Below, piece by piece: positions 8,578-17,704 of a stretch of 64,000 nucleotides of DNA. Positions within the stretch are counted from its first letter, which is position 1, and every line of letters begins with the position of its first letter. The stretch is taken from contig NZ_VOQQ01000001.1 in the NCBI RefSeq assembly GCF_007995055.1, forward strand, positions 1,116,001 to 1,180,000, written 5' to 3'. Source of the stretch: Sphingosinicella ginsenosidimutans. GTDB lineage: Bacteria > Pseudomonadota > Alphaproteobacteria > Sphingomonadales > Sphingomonadaceae. The translations under genes and the position numbers were made by a program. Under the pieces are notes generated by a model that saw only the letters and a program-made list of their open reading frames with translations, was not told the DNA's origin and ran no database searches.

Positions 8578-9620
8578 ACGGGCCGGCGCCGCCGCTCCGC
8601 TTCCTCGGGCTGGTGGTCGGCGGCTGGATCGGCGTCCGGCTGCTCATTCTCTACGGCCCCGGGCTGACGACGCTGCCCGAGCCGCGCATGCAAGGGCCGA
8701 CGCGCGGCGGGACCGTGGCCAGCATCGCCGAGCCGGCGCCGGCCGGCCCGCCCGAAAGCGCCTCCGAAGCGGCCGTTGCGCCGCCCGCCTCGCGCGGTGA
8801 GAGGGTTGCGGCCGCACGCTCGCTGCGGGGGCGCGGCAGGCGCCTCCAGCCCTGGACCCCGGCCGGGGCGCCAGGCGCCGGGACGGACGCCGAAGCACAT
8901 TCATTTGAGGCTTCAAGCATCCCGCCGATCGCGAACGCGGCAGCGGGCGCCCCTCGGGCGGCCCCCGCGATTGCGCCCCCCGTTGCCGGCGAAGCCGGAT
9001 CGCGCTGGTCGGCGAGCGCCTGGCTTCTCGCTCGCCCCGGGGACGGGCGTTCGTTGGCGCCAGGCGGCACGCTTGGCGGGAGCCAGGCCGGGGCGCGGCT
9101 GCTCTATCGGCTGAACGGCGATGCCGCACGACCGCTCGCGCTCGCCGCCCGGCTCTACGCGCCGCTGCGCCGCACCTCCGGCGCCGAGGCGGCAATCGGG
9201 ATCGATTGGCGGCCAGCCGCAGCGCCCCTCCATCTGCTCGCCGAGCGGCGCGAGAGGATCGGGCGCGCCGGCCGATCAGCCTTCTCAGTCACCCTTTATG
9301 GCGGCCGCAGCTTTGCGCTGCCGCGCGATTTCCGCCTCGATTCCTATGTCCAGGCGGGCATCGTCGGCGCGCATCGCCGCGAAGGGTTCGTCGATGGCGC
9401 GGCCCGGCTTTCAACACCGGCCGGGCCGTTTGAAGTCGGCGGCGGCCTGTGGGGCGCGGCCCAGCCAGGCGTCGCGCGCCTCGACGCCGGGCCGTCCGCG
9501 TCCATCCGTCTGACGGCCGGCCGGTCGACGCTGCGCCTCTCGGCCGACTGGCGATTCAGGCTGGCCGGAAGGGCGAAGCCGGCATCGGGTCCGGCGCTGA
9601 CGCTTGCCGGCGATTTTTGA
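8574..9620 (+). CDS. NfrA C-terminal-domain-like protein (surface glycan export)
   Basis: A 348-residue protein beginning inside the stop of the NfrB-like gene (ATGA). It has an N-terminal hydrophobic stretch at about 9-28, a low-complexity Pro/Ala/Gly-rich linker to about residue 140, then a beta-rich domain. Its sequence FRLDSYVQAGIVGAHRREGF, FEVGGGLWGAAQPGVARLD and the final SGPALTLAGDF match the pattern I know from the NfrA C-terminal domain. Full NfrA is about 990 residues with TPR repeats before this domain. Those repeats are absent here. It probably acts in the outer membrane or periplasm with the upstream glycosyltransferase. Confidence 0.75.
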   Translation: MNGPAPPLRFLGLVVGGWIGVRLLILYGPGLTTLPEPRMQGPTRGGTVASIAEPAPAGPPESASEAAVAPPASRGERVAAARSLRGRGRRLQPWTPAGAPGAGTDAEAHSFEASSIPPIANAAAGAPRAAPAIAPPVAGEAGSRWSASAWLLARPGDGRSLAPGGTLGGSQAGARLLYRLNGDAARPLALAARLYAPLRRTSGAEAAIGIDWRPAAAPLHLLAERRERIGRAGRSAFSVTLYGGRSFALPRDFRLDSYVQAGIVGAHRREGFVDGAARLSTPAGPFEVGGGLWGAAQPGVARLDAGPSASIRLTAGRSTLRLSADWRFRLAGRAKPASGPALTLAGDF

Positions 9621-9671
9621 CGAGGCGTCACGCTTCCGCGCGCCGCGATTAGCGACTAGGATCGGCCGTCG

Positions 9672-10583
9672 ATGGACATCTACCTTCCGATCGCCGGCCT
9701 GTCGGTCAACGCGCTGGTGATCGTCGGCCTTGGTGGCCTTGTCGGCCTGCTCACCGGCATGGTCGGCGTCGGCGGCGGCTTCCTGATCACCCCGATCCTG
9801 ATCTTCTACGGCATCCCGCCGGCCGTCGCCGTCGCCTCCGCCAACACGCAGATCACCGGGACCAGCATTTCGGGCGTGCTCGCGCATCGCGCCCGGCGCG
9901 GGGTCGACACCCAGATGGGCGCGGTGCTGATCGCCGGCGGCATCTTCGGATCCTTCGCCGGCGGCCTCATCTTCCGATGGCTTCAGCAGGGCGGCCAGAT
10001 CGATACGGTGATCTCGATCCTCTACGTCGTGCTGCTTGGCGGCATCGGCCTGCTGATGGCGCGCGAGGCAGCGACCGCGCTCGCCATCCTCAAGCCGCGC
10101 CGCCGCGAGCGCCCGGCGCCGCGCCACAACCCGCTGATCGCAGCGCTGCCGATGCGCTGGCGCTTCTACCGTTCGGGGCTCTACATCTCGCCGCTCGCGC
10201 CGCTCATCCTCGGCTTCTTCACAGGCATCATGACGGTGCTGCTCGGCGTCGGCGGCGGCTTCATCATGGTCCCGGCGATGATCTACCTGCTCGGCATGTC
10301 GGCGCAGGTCGTCGTCGGCACGTCGCTCCTCCAGATCCTGTTCGTCACCGCGGTGACCACCCTCGTCCACGCCACGACCACCCGATCGGTGGATATCGTG
10401 CTCGCCGTCCTCCTGCTGCTCGGCTCGGTCGTCGGCGCGCAGGTGGGCGCGCGCATCGCGCAGAAGCTGAAGCCCGAGCTTTTGCGCATGATCCTCGCCA
10501 TCGTCATCCTCGGCGTCGCCGGGCGCCTCGCGCTCCAGCTCGGCTGGCGTCCGGAGGAAATCTACACGGTGCAGCAGCTGTGA
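9672..10583 (+). CDS. TauE/SafE-family sulfite/anion exporter
   Basis: A 303-residue integral membrane protein with the internal duplication of the TauE/SafE (DUF81) family. The hallmark GMVGVGGGFLITPIL occurs near residue 30, and its repeat VLLGVGGGFIMVPAMIYLLG near residue 190. About eight membrane segments are visible. Members export sulfite, sulfoacetate or other small anions. A charged cytoplasmic loop (LKPRRRERPAPRHN) separates the halves. The ribosome binding site is weak. The stop overlaps the GTG start of the TIGR02186 gene, a pairing seen repeatedly in alphaproteobacteria. Confidence 0.92.
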   Translation: MDIYLPIAGLSVNALVIVGLGGLVGLLTGMVGVGGGFLITPILIFYGIPPAVAVASANTQITGTSISGVLAHRARRGVDTQMGAVLIAGGIFGSFAGGLIFRWLQQGGQIDTVISILYVVLLGGIGLLMAREAATALAILKPRRRERPAPRHNPLIAALPMRWRFYRSGLYISPLAPLILGFFTGIMTVLLGVGGGFIMVPAMIYLLGMSAQVVVGTSLLQILFVTAVTTLVHATTTRSVDIVLAVLLLLGSVVGAQVGARIAQKLKPELLRMILAIVILGVAGRLALQLGWRPEEIYTVQQL

Positions 10584-11347
10584 AGCGGCTCTTCCCCCTC
10601 CTGCTCGCGCTCTCGACGCCGCTGCTGCTCGGCCAGACGCAGCCGCATCTGGTGCCCGACGTTTCGAACCGCAATGTCGAGATACGATACAGCTTTGCCG
10701 GCGAGGAGCTGCTGCTGTTCGGCGCGATCGTCTATCCGGACGGGCGCCCGCCCGAAGGCGCGACCGACGTCGCCGTCGTGCTGAAGGGGCCGGTGGAGCC
10801 GATCGTGGTGCGCGAGAAGCGCAAGGTCGCCGGCATCTGGATGAACGTCGAGCGCGCGCGCTTCCGCTCGGCCCCGACCTTCTATGCAGTCGCCTCGTCG
10901 CGACCGCTTGCGCAGCTCGTCGACGATCGCACCGCCGCGATCTATGAATTGGGCCTCGACAATCTCCAGCTGTCGCCGGGGAGCGGCGCCGACGCGGCGA
11001 CGCTGCAACGGTTCGAGCACGGCCTCATCGATCTGCGCCGCCGCAGCCAGCTTTATGCCGAATATCCGCATGGCGTGGAGATCAGCGAAGGGGTGCTCTA
11101 CCGGGCCCGCATCGCGATCCCGGCGCGAGTCCCCGTCGGCACCTATACGGCGGAAACCTTCCTCATCCGCAACGGCCGGGTGATCGCCGGCGCGACCCGC
11201 GAAATCCGCATCGAAAAGCTGGGGTTCGAACGGTTCGTCGCCCAGGCGGCGCAAAGATGGTCGCTCAGCTACGGCATCGCCGCGGTCGCGATCTCGCTTT
11301 TCCTCGGCTGGAGCGCCAGCGCGCTCTTCCGCCGGCGTTTCGCCTGA
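10580..11347 (+). CDS. TIGR02186-type membrane-anchored protein, partner of TauE
   Basis: A 255-residue protein starting at GTG overlapping the TauE stop. It has a signal peptide (VKRLFPLLLALSTPLLLG), a soluble extracytoplasmic domain, and one C-terminal membrane segment at about 229-250 (LSYGIAAVAISLFLGWSASA) with a short basic tail. This topology and the position right behind TauE fit the TIGR02186 family ('conserved hypothetical transmembrane protein'). Its likely role is accessory to anion export, but this is inferred only from linkage. Translational coupling through GTGA suggests fixed stoichiometry with the exporter. Confidence 0.82.
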   Translation: MKRLFPLLLALSTPLLLGQTQPHLVPDVSNRNVEIRYSFAGEELLLFGAIVYPDGRPPEGATDVAVVLKGPVEPIVVREKRKVAGIWMNVERARFRSAPTFYAVASSRPLAQLVDDRTAAIYELGLDNLQLSPGSGADAATLQRFEHGLIDLRRRSQLYAEYPHGVEISEGVLYRARIAIPARVPVGTYTAETFLIRNGRVIAGATREIRIEKLGFERFVAQAAQRWSLSYGIAAVAISLFLGWSASALFRRRFA

Positions 11348-11423
11348 CACCCACAAATACCACTTGTTTACTTCGAACGTCTAAGCCTCTCCCCGACAAG
11401 ACGGGCGCGAGGATTGGTCTTTC

Positions 11424-13118
11424 ATGAGCGACGCAATGAACGTCCACGAATTTCCGGCCGGCGGGGACAATGCCGACGGGCCGGTCCATTTCAGCCCGCC
11501 GCGCGGCACGCTCGTCGCAAAGCATGAGGCGATCGGCGAGATCGTGGAGATCGCCGGCAGCGGCGCGCGGGTGGAGATCAATGGCCGGCGGCTCGCCGAG
11601 CTCGCGGTCGATCCCGACCCCTCCGTCGCGCTTTCGGGCCAGGTCGGCAGCCAGATCAAGATCGACAGCGGCCGGCGCTGGCTGCTCGCCAACGTCCGCA
11701 ACCTCAAGGTGACCGATCCCGAAGCCGGGGCCGTGACCGCCGAGATCGACTTCCTCGGCGAAGGCGACGAGGATCCGGCGAGCGGCAAGCTCGTCAACTT
11801 CAAGCGCGGCATCACCGGCTATCCGATCCCCGGCAGCCGCGCCTATCCGGTGACCGGCGAGGACCTGAAGCAGATGTTCGCCGCCGACGAGCGCGCGAAT
11901 ATCGAGATCGGCACCGTCTATCCGACGAAGGACGTGCGCGGCGCGCTCTATATCGACGCGCTGCTCGGCAAGCATTTCGCCCTTCTGGGATCGACCGGCA
12001 CCGGCAAATCGACCGCGGCGGCGCTCATCATGCACCGCATCTGCGCGCTCGCGCCGGAAGGCCATATCGTGATGATCGACCCGCACGGCGAATATTCGGC
12101 CGCGTTCAAGGGCCATGGCGAGCTCTACAATGTCGACAATCTCGCCATGCCCTACTGGCTGATGAACTTCGAGGAGCATTGCGAGGTCTTCATCACCAGC
12201 CAGGGCGCCGACCGCCAGCAGGACATGGGCATCCTGTCCAAGTGCCTGCTCCAGTCGCGCGCCAGGAACCGCGCGGCCGAGGGGCTCAACAAGCTCACCG
12301 TCGATTCGCCGATCCCCTACGCCTTGTCCGATCTCACCAATGCGATCACGCAGGAAATGGGGCTGCTCAACAAGGCGACCGACACGGCGCCCTACATGCG
12401 GCTCAAGAGCAAGATCGACGAGCTGAAGTCCGATCCACGCTACCAGTTCATGTTCTCCGGAATGCTCGTCGCCGATTCCATGAGCGCGTTCATCTCGAAG
12501 ATCTTCCGCCTGCCGGCGCGCGGCAAGCCGATCTCGATCATCGACGTGTCGGGCGTGCCGTCAGACATCGTCTCCGTCGTCGTCGCCGTGCTCTCGCGGC
12601 TGGTGTTCGATTATGCGATCTGGTCGCGAAGCGAGGTCCAGCGGCCCGTCCTCCTCGTCTGCGAGGAGGCCCACCGCTACGTGCCGTCCGACAAGAGCGA
12701 GAGCGGCCAGGCGGTGCGCAAGGTGCTCGAGCGGATCGCCAAGGAAGGCCGTAAATATGGCGTCTCGCTCGGCCTCATCACGCAGCGGCCGTCCGATCTT
12801 GCCGAAGGCGTGCTCTCGCAATGCGGCACGATCATCTCGATGCGCCTCAACAACGATCGCGACCAGATGTTCGTCAAGGCGGCGATGCCCGAAGGTTCGC
12901 GCGGCTTCCTCGACGTCATCCCGGCGCTGCGGAACCGCGAGTGCATCGTGTGCGGCGAGGGTGTGTCGATCCCGATCCGCGTCGCCTTCGACGATCTCGA
13001 GCGCGACCTCCGGCCCGCCTCGTCCGATCCGCTCTTCTCGGAGCTGTGGCGACAGACCGGCGACGAGGAGGCGATGGTCGGCCGCGTCGTCAAGCGCTGG
13101 CGCGCGCAGGGCCGTTGA
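11424..13118 (+). CDS. HerA-like (DUF87) hexameric DNA-pumping ATPase
   Basis: A 564-residue ATPase of the HerA/FtsK superfamily. An N-terminal HAS-barrel-like beta domain spans about 25-120. Walker A GSTGTGKS is at 189-196, the HerA motif IDPHGEYSAAF at about 218-228, and Walker B with catalytic Glu, VLLVCEEAHRYVP, at about 409-421. A later RQ-type motif is LITQRPSDLAEGVLSQC. Archaeal HerA works with the NurA nuclease in end resection, but no nuclease or SIR2 gene is adjacent here, so the partner is unknown. GAGGA lies upstream of the start. It is convergent with the M23 peptidase gene. Confidence 0.9.
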   Translation: MSDAMNVHEFPAGGDNADGPVHFSPPRGTLVAKHEAIGEIVEIAGSGARVEINGRRLAELAVDPDPSVALSGQVGSQIKIDSGRRWLLANVRNLKVTDPEAGAVTAEIDFLGEGDEDPASGKLVNFKRGITGYPIPGSRAYPVTGEDLKQMFAADERANIEIGTVYPTKDVRGALYIDALLGKHFALLGSTGTGKSTAAALIMHRICALAPEGHIVMIDPHGEYSAAFKGHGELYNVDNLAMPYWLMNFEEHCEVFITSQGADRQQDMGILSKCLLQSRARNRAAEGLNKLTVDSPIPYALSDLTNAITQEMGLLNKATDTAPYMRLKSKIDELKSDPRYQFMFSGMLVADSMSAFISKIFRLPARGKPISIIDVSGVPSDIVSVVVAVLSRLVFDYAIWSRSEVQRPVLLVCEEAHRYVPSDKSESGQAVRKVLERIAKEGRKYGVSLGLITQRPSDLAEGVLSQCGTIISMRLNNDRDQMFVKAAMPEGSRGFLDVIPALRNRECIVCGEGVSIPIRVAFDDLERDLRPASSDPLFSELWRQTGDEEAMVGRVVKRWRAQGR

Positions 13119-13166
13119 TCCCGCGCGCCCGGCGCGGCCCTTGCCCCAAAGCGACCTTTGCGATGA

Positions 13167-14750
13167 TCAGGGCGCGGCGCGGTGGGCGGGCGCGCCCGCC
13201 GTCGCATCGGCGCGCTGGCTGGCAAGGGGTGTCGCGAGCAGGCTGTGCAGGCGATTGCGGAAGCCGGCGAGGTCGGCGCCGCTGAGCTGGGCCCGCGTGG
13301 CGAACTGCGTGGTCAGCGGATTCACCCGGGCGCCGCCCCGGAACATCTCGTAATGCAGGTGCGGACCGGTCGCGAGGCCGGTCGCGCCGACATAGCCGAT
13401 CACCTGCCCACGCCGCACCCGATCGCCGACCGAAACGGCGAAGCGGCTCATGTGGGAATAGGAGGTCACGAGGCCGCCGGCATGGGCGAGCATCACCTGG
13501 TTGCCATAGCCGCCGGCACGCCCGGCCCGCACCACCCGGCCATCGGCGACGGCGACGATGGGCTGGCCATAAGCGGCGTGGAAATCGACCCCGGTATGCA
13601 TCCGCGTATAATGGAGGACCGGGTGGAAACGAGGGCCAAAAGGCGAATTGACCGCACCCGGGACCGGCCGGAGCAGGCCGCCGCTCTGGCGACCGACGCC
13701 AGAGGCCTCGAACCACTGGGTCGTCCCGCCGCTTGACCATTGCATGAGCTGGAGATCGCGACCGCGATTGCGCCGGAGGCCGGCGAAAAGCAGATCGCCG
13801 GTCTCCGTCTCGCCGGTCGCGGCGCGGCGATGCGCGACGATGATGTCGAACCGGTCGTCCGCATTGATTCCGGACGGCACGCCGATCTGGGTCGCCAGCG
13901 CCCGCAAATAGGTCTCAACGATCCGCGCCGGCACGCCGGCGGCACGGGCGGAGCGATAGAGGCTGTCGCCGACGCGGCCCTGGATCCGCAGCGGCGTATT
14001 GTCGACCGCGATCGGGATCTGGGTGAGCCGCAGCGCGTCGCCGGCACGGGCGATCTCGATCTTGAGATCGAAACGCGCACGCATCGCCAGCTTTTCGAGC
14101 GGCCGTGCGACCAGCCGGTTGGGCCGCCGCCCGAGCGTCAGGTTGATCGTCGTTCCGGCCTGAAGATCGCTCGCCGGCACGACCGCGGTGACCATTTCCG
14201 CCACGCCGTTCGCTTCCGCCGCGCCGACGCCGGCGCGCTGCAGCGTCGCGGCGAGGCCATCGCCCTGGCCAAGGCTGGCGGCGAGATCGACGATCGGCCG
14301 CTCCGGCGCCTCGGGCAGCGGCACGACGGCCTCCGACGGCGCCATCCGCCGCCCCGTGTCGCCGCCATAAGCAAGCGGCGCGATCGCCAGGGCACCGGCC
14401 TGCTGCGCCTCTGCCTCCGAAAAGGGCAGGGGCACGGACCCGGGCAGCGGCGCGAGCGACGGCGTCAGCGACCAGATGGCCCAGCACAGCGCGACGAGGG
14501 TGGCGAGGCCACGGAACCATTCGCCCGATCCGATGCGCTGGCCAAGATCGACGACAAGGTTGAAATCGCCGGCGCTGCGGAAGCTGGACGTCGCCACTCG
14601 CGCGCCGAATCCGGCCCGGTCGCGCGATGCGCCGCCGAACCGGAGCGCCGCCGCGCCGCCGGCCGATCCGCCGCTCATCTCGCGATATTGATACAAGACC
14701 GGCTTGTCCCCGTCCCCGGGCCCGAAGACCCGCTCCAACCTGCCGTGCAA
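13167..14750 (-). CDS. M23 family peptidoglycan endopeptidase
   Basis: A 527-residue zinc metallopeptidase that trims peptidoglycan cross-links in the periplasm. A membrane segment lies at about 79-97 (GLATLVALCWAIW). The middle region (about 160-300) looks like the SH3/LysM-like parts of such proteins. The C-terminal M23 domain has ligands His385 and Asp389 (RMHTGVDFHA) and His466 (HLHYE). The frame opens with TTG at 14750 behind GGGGTGG. An ATG at 14678 is the alternative and would remove 24 residues without touching any domain. A CtrA-like site lies 43-58 bases upstream of the TTG. Confidence 0.9.
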   Translation of the reverse strand: MHGRLERVFGPGDGDKPVLYQYREMSGGSAGGAAALRFGGASRDRAGFGARVATSSFRSAGDFNLVVDLGQRIGSGEWFRGLATLVALCWAIWSLTPSLAPLPGSVPLPFSEAEAQQAGALAIAPLAYGGDTGRRMAPSEAVVPLPEAPERPIVDLAASLGQGDGLAATLQRAGVGAAEANGVAEMVTAVVPASDLQAGTTINLTLGRRPNRLVARPLEKLAMRARFDLKIEIARAGDALRLTQIPIAVDNTPLRIQGRVGDSLYRSARAAGVPARIVETYLRALATQIGVPSGINADDRFDIIVAHRRAATGETETGDLLFAGLRRNRGRDLQLMQWSSGGTTQWFEASGVGRQSGGLLRPVPGAVNSPFGPRFHPVLHYTRMHTGVDFHAAYGQPIVAVADGRVVRAGRAGGYGNQVMLAHAGGLVTSYSHMSRFAVSVGDRVRRGQVIGYVGATGLATGPHLHYEMFRGGARVNPLTTQFATRAQLSGADLAGFRNRLHSLLATPLASQRADATAGAPAHRAAP

Positions 14751-14792
14751 ACCACCCCGCCCGGCGCGTGCAAATGAGTGTGTACAAAAGGG

Positions 14793-14808
14793 GTTAAAGT
14801 CAAATTAC
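14793..14808 (-). promoter_or_regulatory. CtrA-like binding site upstream of the M23 gene
   Basis: Read on the minus strand the site is GTAA-N7-TTAAC, one base from the CtrA full-site consensus TTAA-N7-TTAAC. It lies in the 153-base gap between the divergent M23 and helicase genes. Cell-wall enzymes are among the known CtrA targets in Alphaproteobacteria, so the M23 gene is the likelier target. The evidence is the motif and its position only. Confidence 0.45.
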
Positions 14809-14903
14809 GCACGTCGCGCCCGGCTGGTCCCTGCGCCGAAGCGAGTCGCTGGCCGGACGAACGGCCGGTTGCGTTTCGCGCCGGCCCGCCCGATCTAGGG
14901 ACG

Positions 14904-17408
14904 ATGCGTCACGAAGCCGCCGGGACCGTGAAGGCGGTCCTCGGCCCGACCAATACGGGCAAGACCCATCTCGCAGTCGAGCGGATGTGCGGCCATTCGT
15001 CCGGCCTGATGGGCTTTCCGCTCAGGCTGCTGGCCCGCGAGATCTACGACCGGATCGTGGCGATAAAGGGGGCGAACCAGGTCGCGCTGCTCACCGGCGA
15101 GGAGAAGATCCTTCCCGAAAAGGCGCGCTGGTATTGCTGCACCGCCGAATCGATGCCGACCGATCGCGATTTCGCCTTCGTCGCGCTCGATGAGGCGCAG
15201 CTCGGCGCCGATCCCGAGCGGGGCCATGTCTTCACCGATCGGCTGCTCCACGCGCGCGGCCGGGAGGAGACGATGATTCTCGGCTCCGAAAGCCTGAAGC
15301 CGATGGTCCGCGCCCTGCTGCCGCGGGCAGAGATCATCGGCCGCCCCCGCTTTTCCACGCTCACCTATGCCGGCGCCGCCAAGCTGTCGCGCCTGCCGCC
15401 CCGCTCGGCGATCGTCGCCTTCTCGGCCGAGCAGGTCTATGCCGTCGCCGAGATGCTCCGGCGGACGCGCGGCGGCGCGGCGGTGGTGATGGGCGCGCTC
15501 TCCCCGCGCACCCGCAACGCCCAGGTCGCGATGTACCAGGCGGGCGAGGTCGACTATCTGGTCGCGACCGACGCGATCGGCATGGGGCTCAATCTCGATG
15601 TCGGCCATGTCGCCTTCGCCGGCCTCTCCAAATTCGATGGCAAGCGTCGCCGCCGACTGACGATCGCGGAAATGGCGCAGATCGCCGGCCGCGCCGGGCG
15701 GCACCAGCGCGACGGCACCTTCGGCACGCTCGCCTTCGAAGGCGAGCCGCTGGCCGAGTTCCGTCCGGAGGAGATCGAAGCGATCGAGCAGCATCGCTTC
15801 GCCCCGCTGGACCATCTCTACTGGCGCGAGAGCGATCTCGATTTTTCCGGCGTATCGCCGCTGATCCGGTCGCTGGAGCGGCGGCCGGTCATTGCCGGGC
15901 TGCGCGCGGCGCCGGAAGCGATCGACCTTGCCGTGCTTCGCCTGCTCGCCGGCGATTCATCGGTTATCGGGCGCGCAACCGGGGCGATGGTCCGGCGGCT
16001 GTGGGCCGCTTGCGGCCTCCCCGATTTCCGCAAGACCGGCCCCGAACAGCACAGCCGGCTCGTCGGCCGGTTGTTCGGCCATCTGAGCGAGGGCGACGGC
16101 CATGTGCCGCAAGGCTGGTTCGCGAGCGAGGTCGCGCGGCTGGACGATATCCAGGGCGATATCGACACGCTTGCCGACCGGCTCGCCGGCATCCGCACCT
16201 GGGCCTATGTCGCGCACCGCCCCGACTGGCTGGCCGATCCGGCCGCGATGGCCGAACGCGCCATGGCGGTGGAGGAGAAGCTGTCCGACGCGCTGCACGA
16301 GCGGCTCACCCAGCGCTTCGTCGATCGGCGCACGTCGATGCTGATGCGCGATCTCGGCAAGGGGGCCGCGCCGCCCCCGGTGGCGATCGACGCCGAAGGG
16401 GAGGTGAGCGTGGGGCCGTTTCCGATCGGGCGGCTGAAGGGGTTTGCGTTCGAGGTCGATCCGGCCGCCCGCCATGCCGACCGCAAGATGCTGCTCGCCA
16501 CCGCCGAGCGCCGGCTCGGCCACGAATATGAGCGGCGCGCCGCCGCGTTGGCGGCCGACAAGGATGCACATTTCTCGCTGCGCACCGATGCGGGCGCGCC
16601 GGTCGCCCTGCTGTGGCGCGGGCATGAGGTGGCGCGGCTCGCGGCGGGCAAGAACCTGCTCAGCCCGCGCGTCGTGCCGGGACGCGGGCTCGAGGCGGTG
16701 TCGCTGAAAGGCCGCGCGCTCGTGACCGAGCGGCTGACCGACTGGCTTCGCGCCGGGATCGAGGCCCGGCTCGGCCCGCTTCGCGCCGCCGGCCATGCGG
16801 CCCGCGATCCCGCCGCGGCGCCGGCGATCCGCGCGCTCCTCGCCCTGCTGGTCGATGAAGGCGGGATCGTCGCCCGCGACGCGGTGGCCGAGCCGCTCGC
16901 CGCGCTGGATCGAGGCGAGCGCCGCACCGTGACCGCGCTCGGCGTCCGGATCGGCGCGCTGGATCTGTTCATGCCGGCCCTGCTCAAGCCCGAGGCGATG
17001 CGCTGGCGCGCCGCCCTGCGGGCCGCCGCCGCGGACATGCCGATGCCCGAACTGCCGGCGCCGGGCAGCGTGGTCCTGCCGACGCCCGCCGATCCGGCGC
17101 TGCTGATGCGGCTCGGCTTCCGGCCCGCGGGCCCCCAGTCGATCCGCGTCGACGTCGCCGAGCGCCTGGCGCAGCAGGCGCACCGGGCGCGGGCGGGCGA
17201 AGCCGGGGATGCGGTCGATGCCGCGCTCGTCACCTCGCTGGGCCTGCAGCCGGCCGCGCTCGCGAAGCTGATGCGCGACATCGGCTTTCACCCGAACAGC
17301 GCCGGCGAAGGCTGGGTCTGGCGCGGTCGCGAGCGTCGCCGCCGCGCGCGGGCCGGCGCCCGAAGCGGATCGGCCTTCGCCGCGCTGGCGGAGCTCGGGC
17401 GTGGCTGA
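14904..17408 (+). CDS. Suv3-like SF2 RNA/DNA helicase
   Basis: An 834-residue superfamily-2 helicase resembling mitochondrial SUV3. Walker A GPTNTGKT is at 14-21, motif II is DEAQ at 96-99 (Suv3-type rather than DEAD), and motif VI is QIAGRAGRHQRDG. A long C-terminal region of about 400 residues contains no motif I recognise. Suv3 unwinds structured RNA in organelle RNA decay. Bacterial members are little studied. I start at the ATG at 14904, behind CTAGGGACG, rather than at 14778, because the Walker A then falls at the family position. It overlaps the S4 gene by eight bases. Confidence 0.88.
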   Translation: MRHEAAGTVKAVLGPTNTGKTHLAVERMCGHSSGLMGFPLRLLAREIYDRIVAIKGANQVALLTGEEKILPEKARWYCCTAESMPTDRDFAFVALDEAQLGADPERGHVFTDRLLHARGREETMILGSESLKPMVRALLPRAEIIGRPRFSTLTYAGAAKLSRLPPRSAIVAFSAEQVYAVAEMLRRTRGGAAVVMGALSPRTRNAQVAMYQAGEVDYLVATDAIGMGLNLDVGHVAFAGLSKFDGKRRRRLTIAEMAQIAGRAGRHQRDGTFGTLAFEGEPLAEFRPEEIEAIEQHRFAPLDHLYWRESDLDFSGVSPLIRSLERRPVIAGLRAAPEAIDLAVLRLLAGDSSVIGRATGAMVRRLWAACGLPDFRKTGPEQHSRLVGRLFGHLSEGDGHVPQGWFASEVARLDDIQGDIDTLADRLAGIRTWAYVAHRPDWLADPAAMAERAMAVEEKLSDALHERLTQRFVDRRTSMLMRDLGKGAAPPPVAIDAEGEVSVGPFPIGRLKGFAFEVDPAARHADRKMLLATAERRLGHEYERRAAALAADKDAHFSLRTDAGAPVALLWRGHEVARLAAGKNLLSPRVVPGRGLEAVSLKGRALVTERLTDWLRAGIEARLGPLRAAGHAARDPAAAPAIRALLALLVDEGGIVARDAVAEPLAALDRGERRTVTALGVRIGALDLFMPALLKPEAMRWRAALRAAAADMPMPELPAPGSVVLPTPADPALLMRLGFRPAGPQSIRVDVAERLAQQAHRARAGEAGDAVDAALVTSLGLQPAALAKLMRDIGFHPNSAGEGWVWRGRERRRRARAGARSGSAFAALAELGRG

Positions 17409-17679
17409 GAGCATCAGGCTCGATCGCTTCTTGTGGCATGCGCGGATCGTGAAGACGCGCGCCCAGGCCCAGGCGATGGCGGAAGAGGGGCGCCTGCGCC
17501 TCGACGGCCGCGTCGTCGACAAGGCCCATCTGCCCGTCCGCGTCGGCAACGTCCTTGCCTTCGCCCAGCGCGGCGAGGTTCGCATCCTGCGGATCGAGGC
17601 GCTCCCCGTCCGGCGCGGCCCGCCCGCCGAGGCACGCACGCTTTATTCCGAATTGACGGGGCCAGCCGGCGACGATTAG
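17401..17679 (+). CDS. hslR: S4-domain RNA-binding protein, Hsp15-like
   Basis: A 92-residue protein with an N-terminal S4 fold (about 5-55): [17 protein letters not shown] followed by [18 protein letters not shown]. It matches the Hsp15/HslR group, which in E. coli rescues stalled 50S subunits still carrying nascent chains. The protein lacks the longer basic tail of E. coli Hsp15, so the exact role is unsure. The start is GTG inside the helicase gene, overlapping its end by eight bases, so the two are coupled. A joint role in RNA handling is plausible. Confidence 0.85.
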   Translation: MAESIRLDRFLWHARIVKTRAQAQAMAEEGRLRLDGRVVDKAHLPVRVGNVLAFAQRGEVRILRIEALPVRRGPPAEARTLYSELTGPAGDD

Positions 17680-17704
17680 GGATTCGCCGGGGAGAAGAAC
17701 GCAC

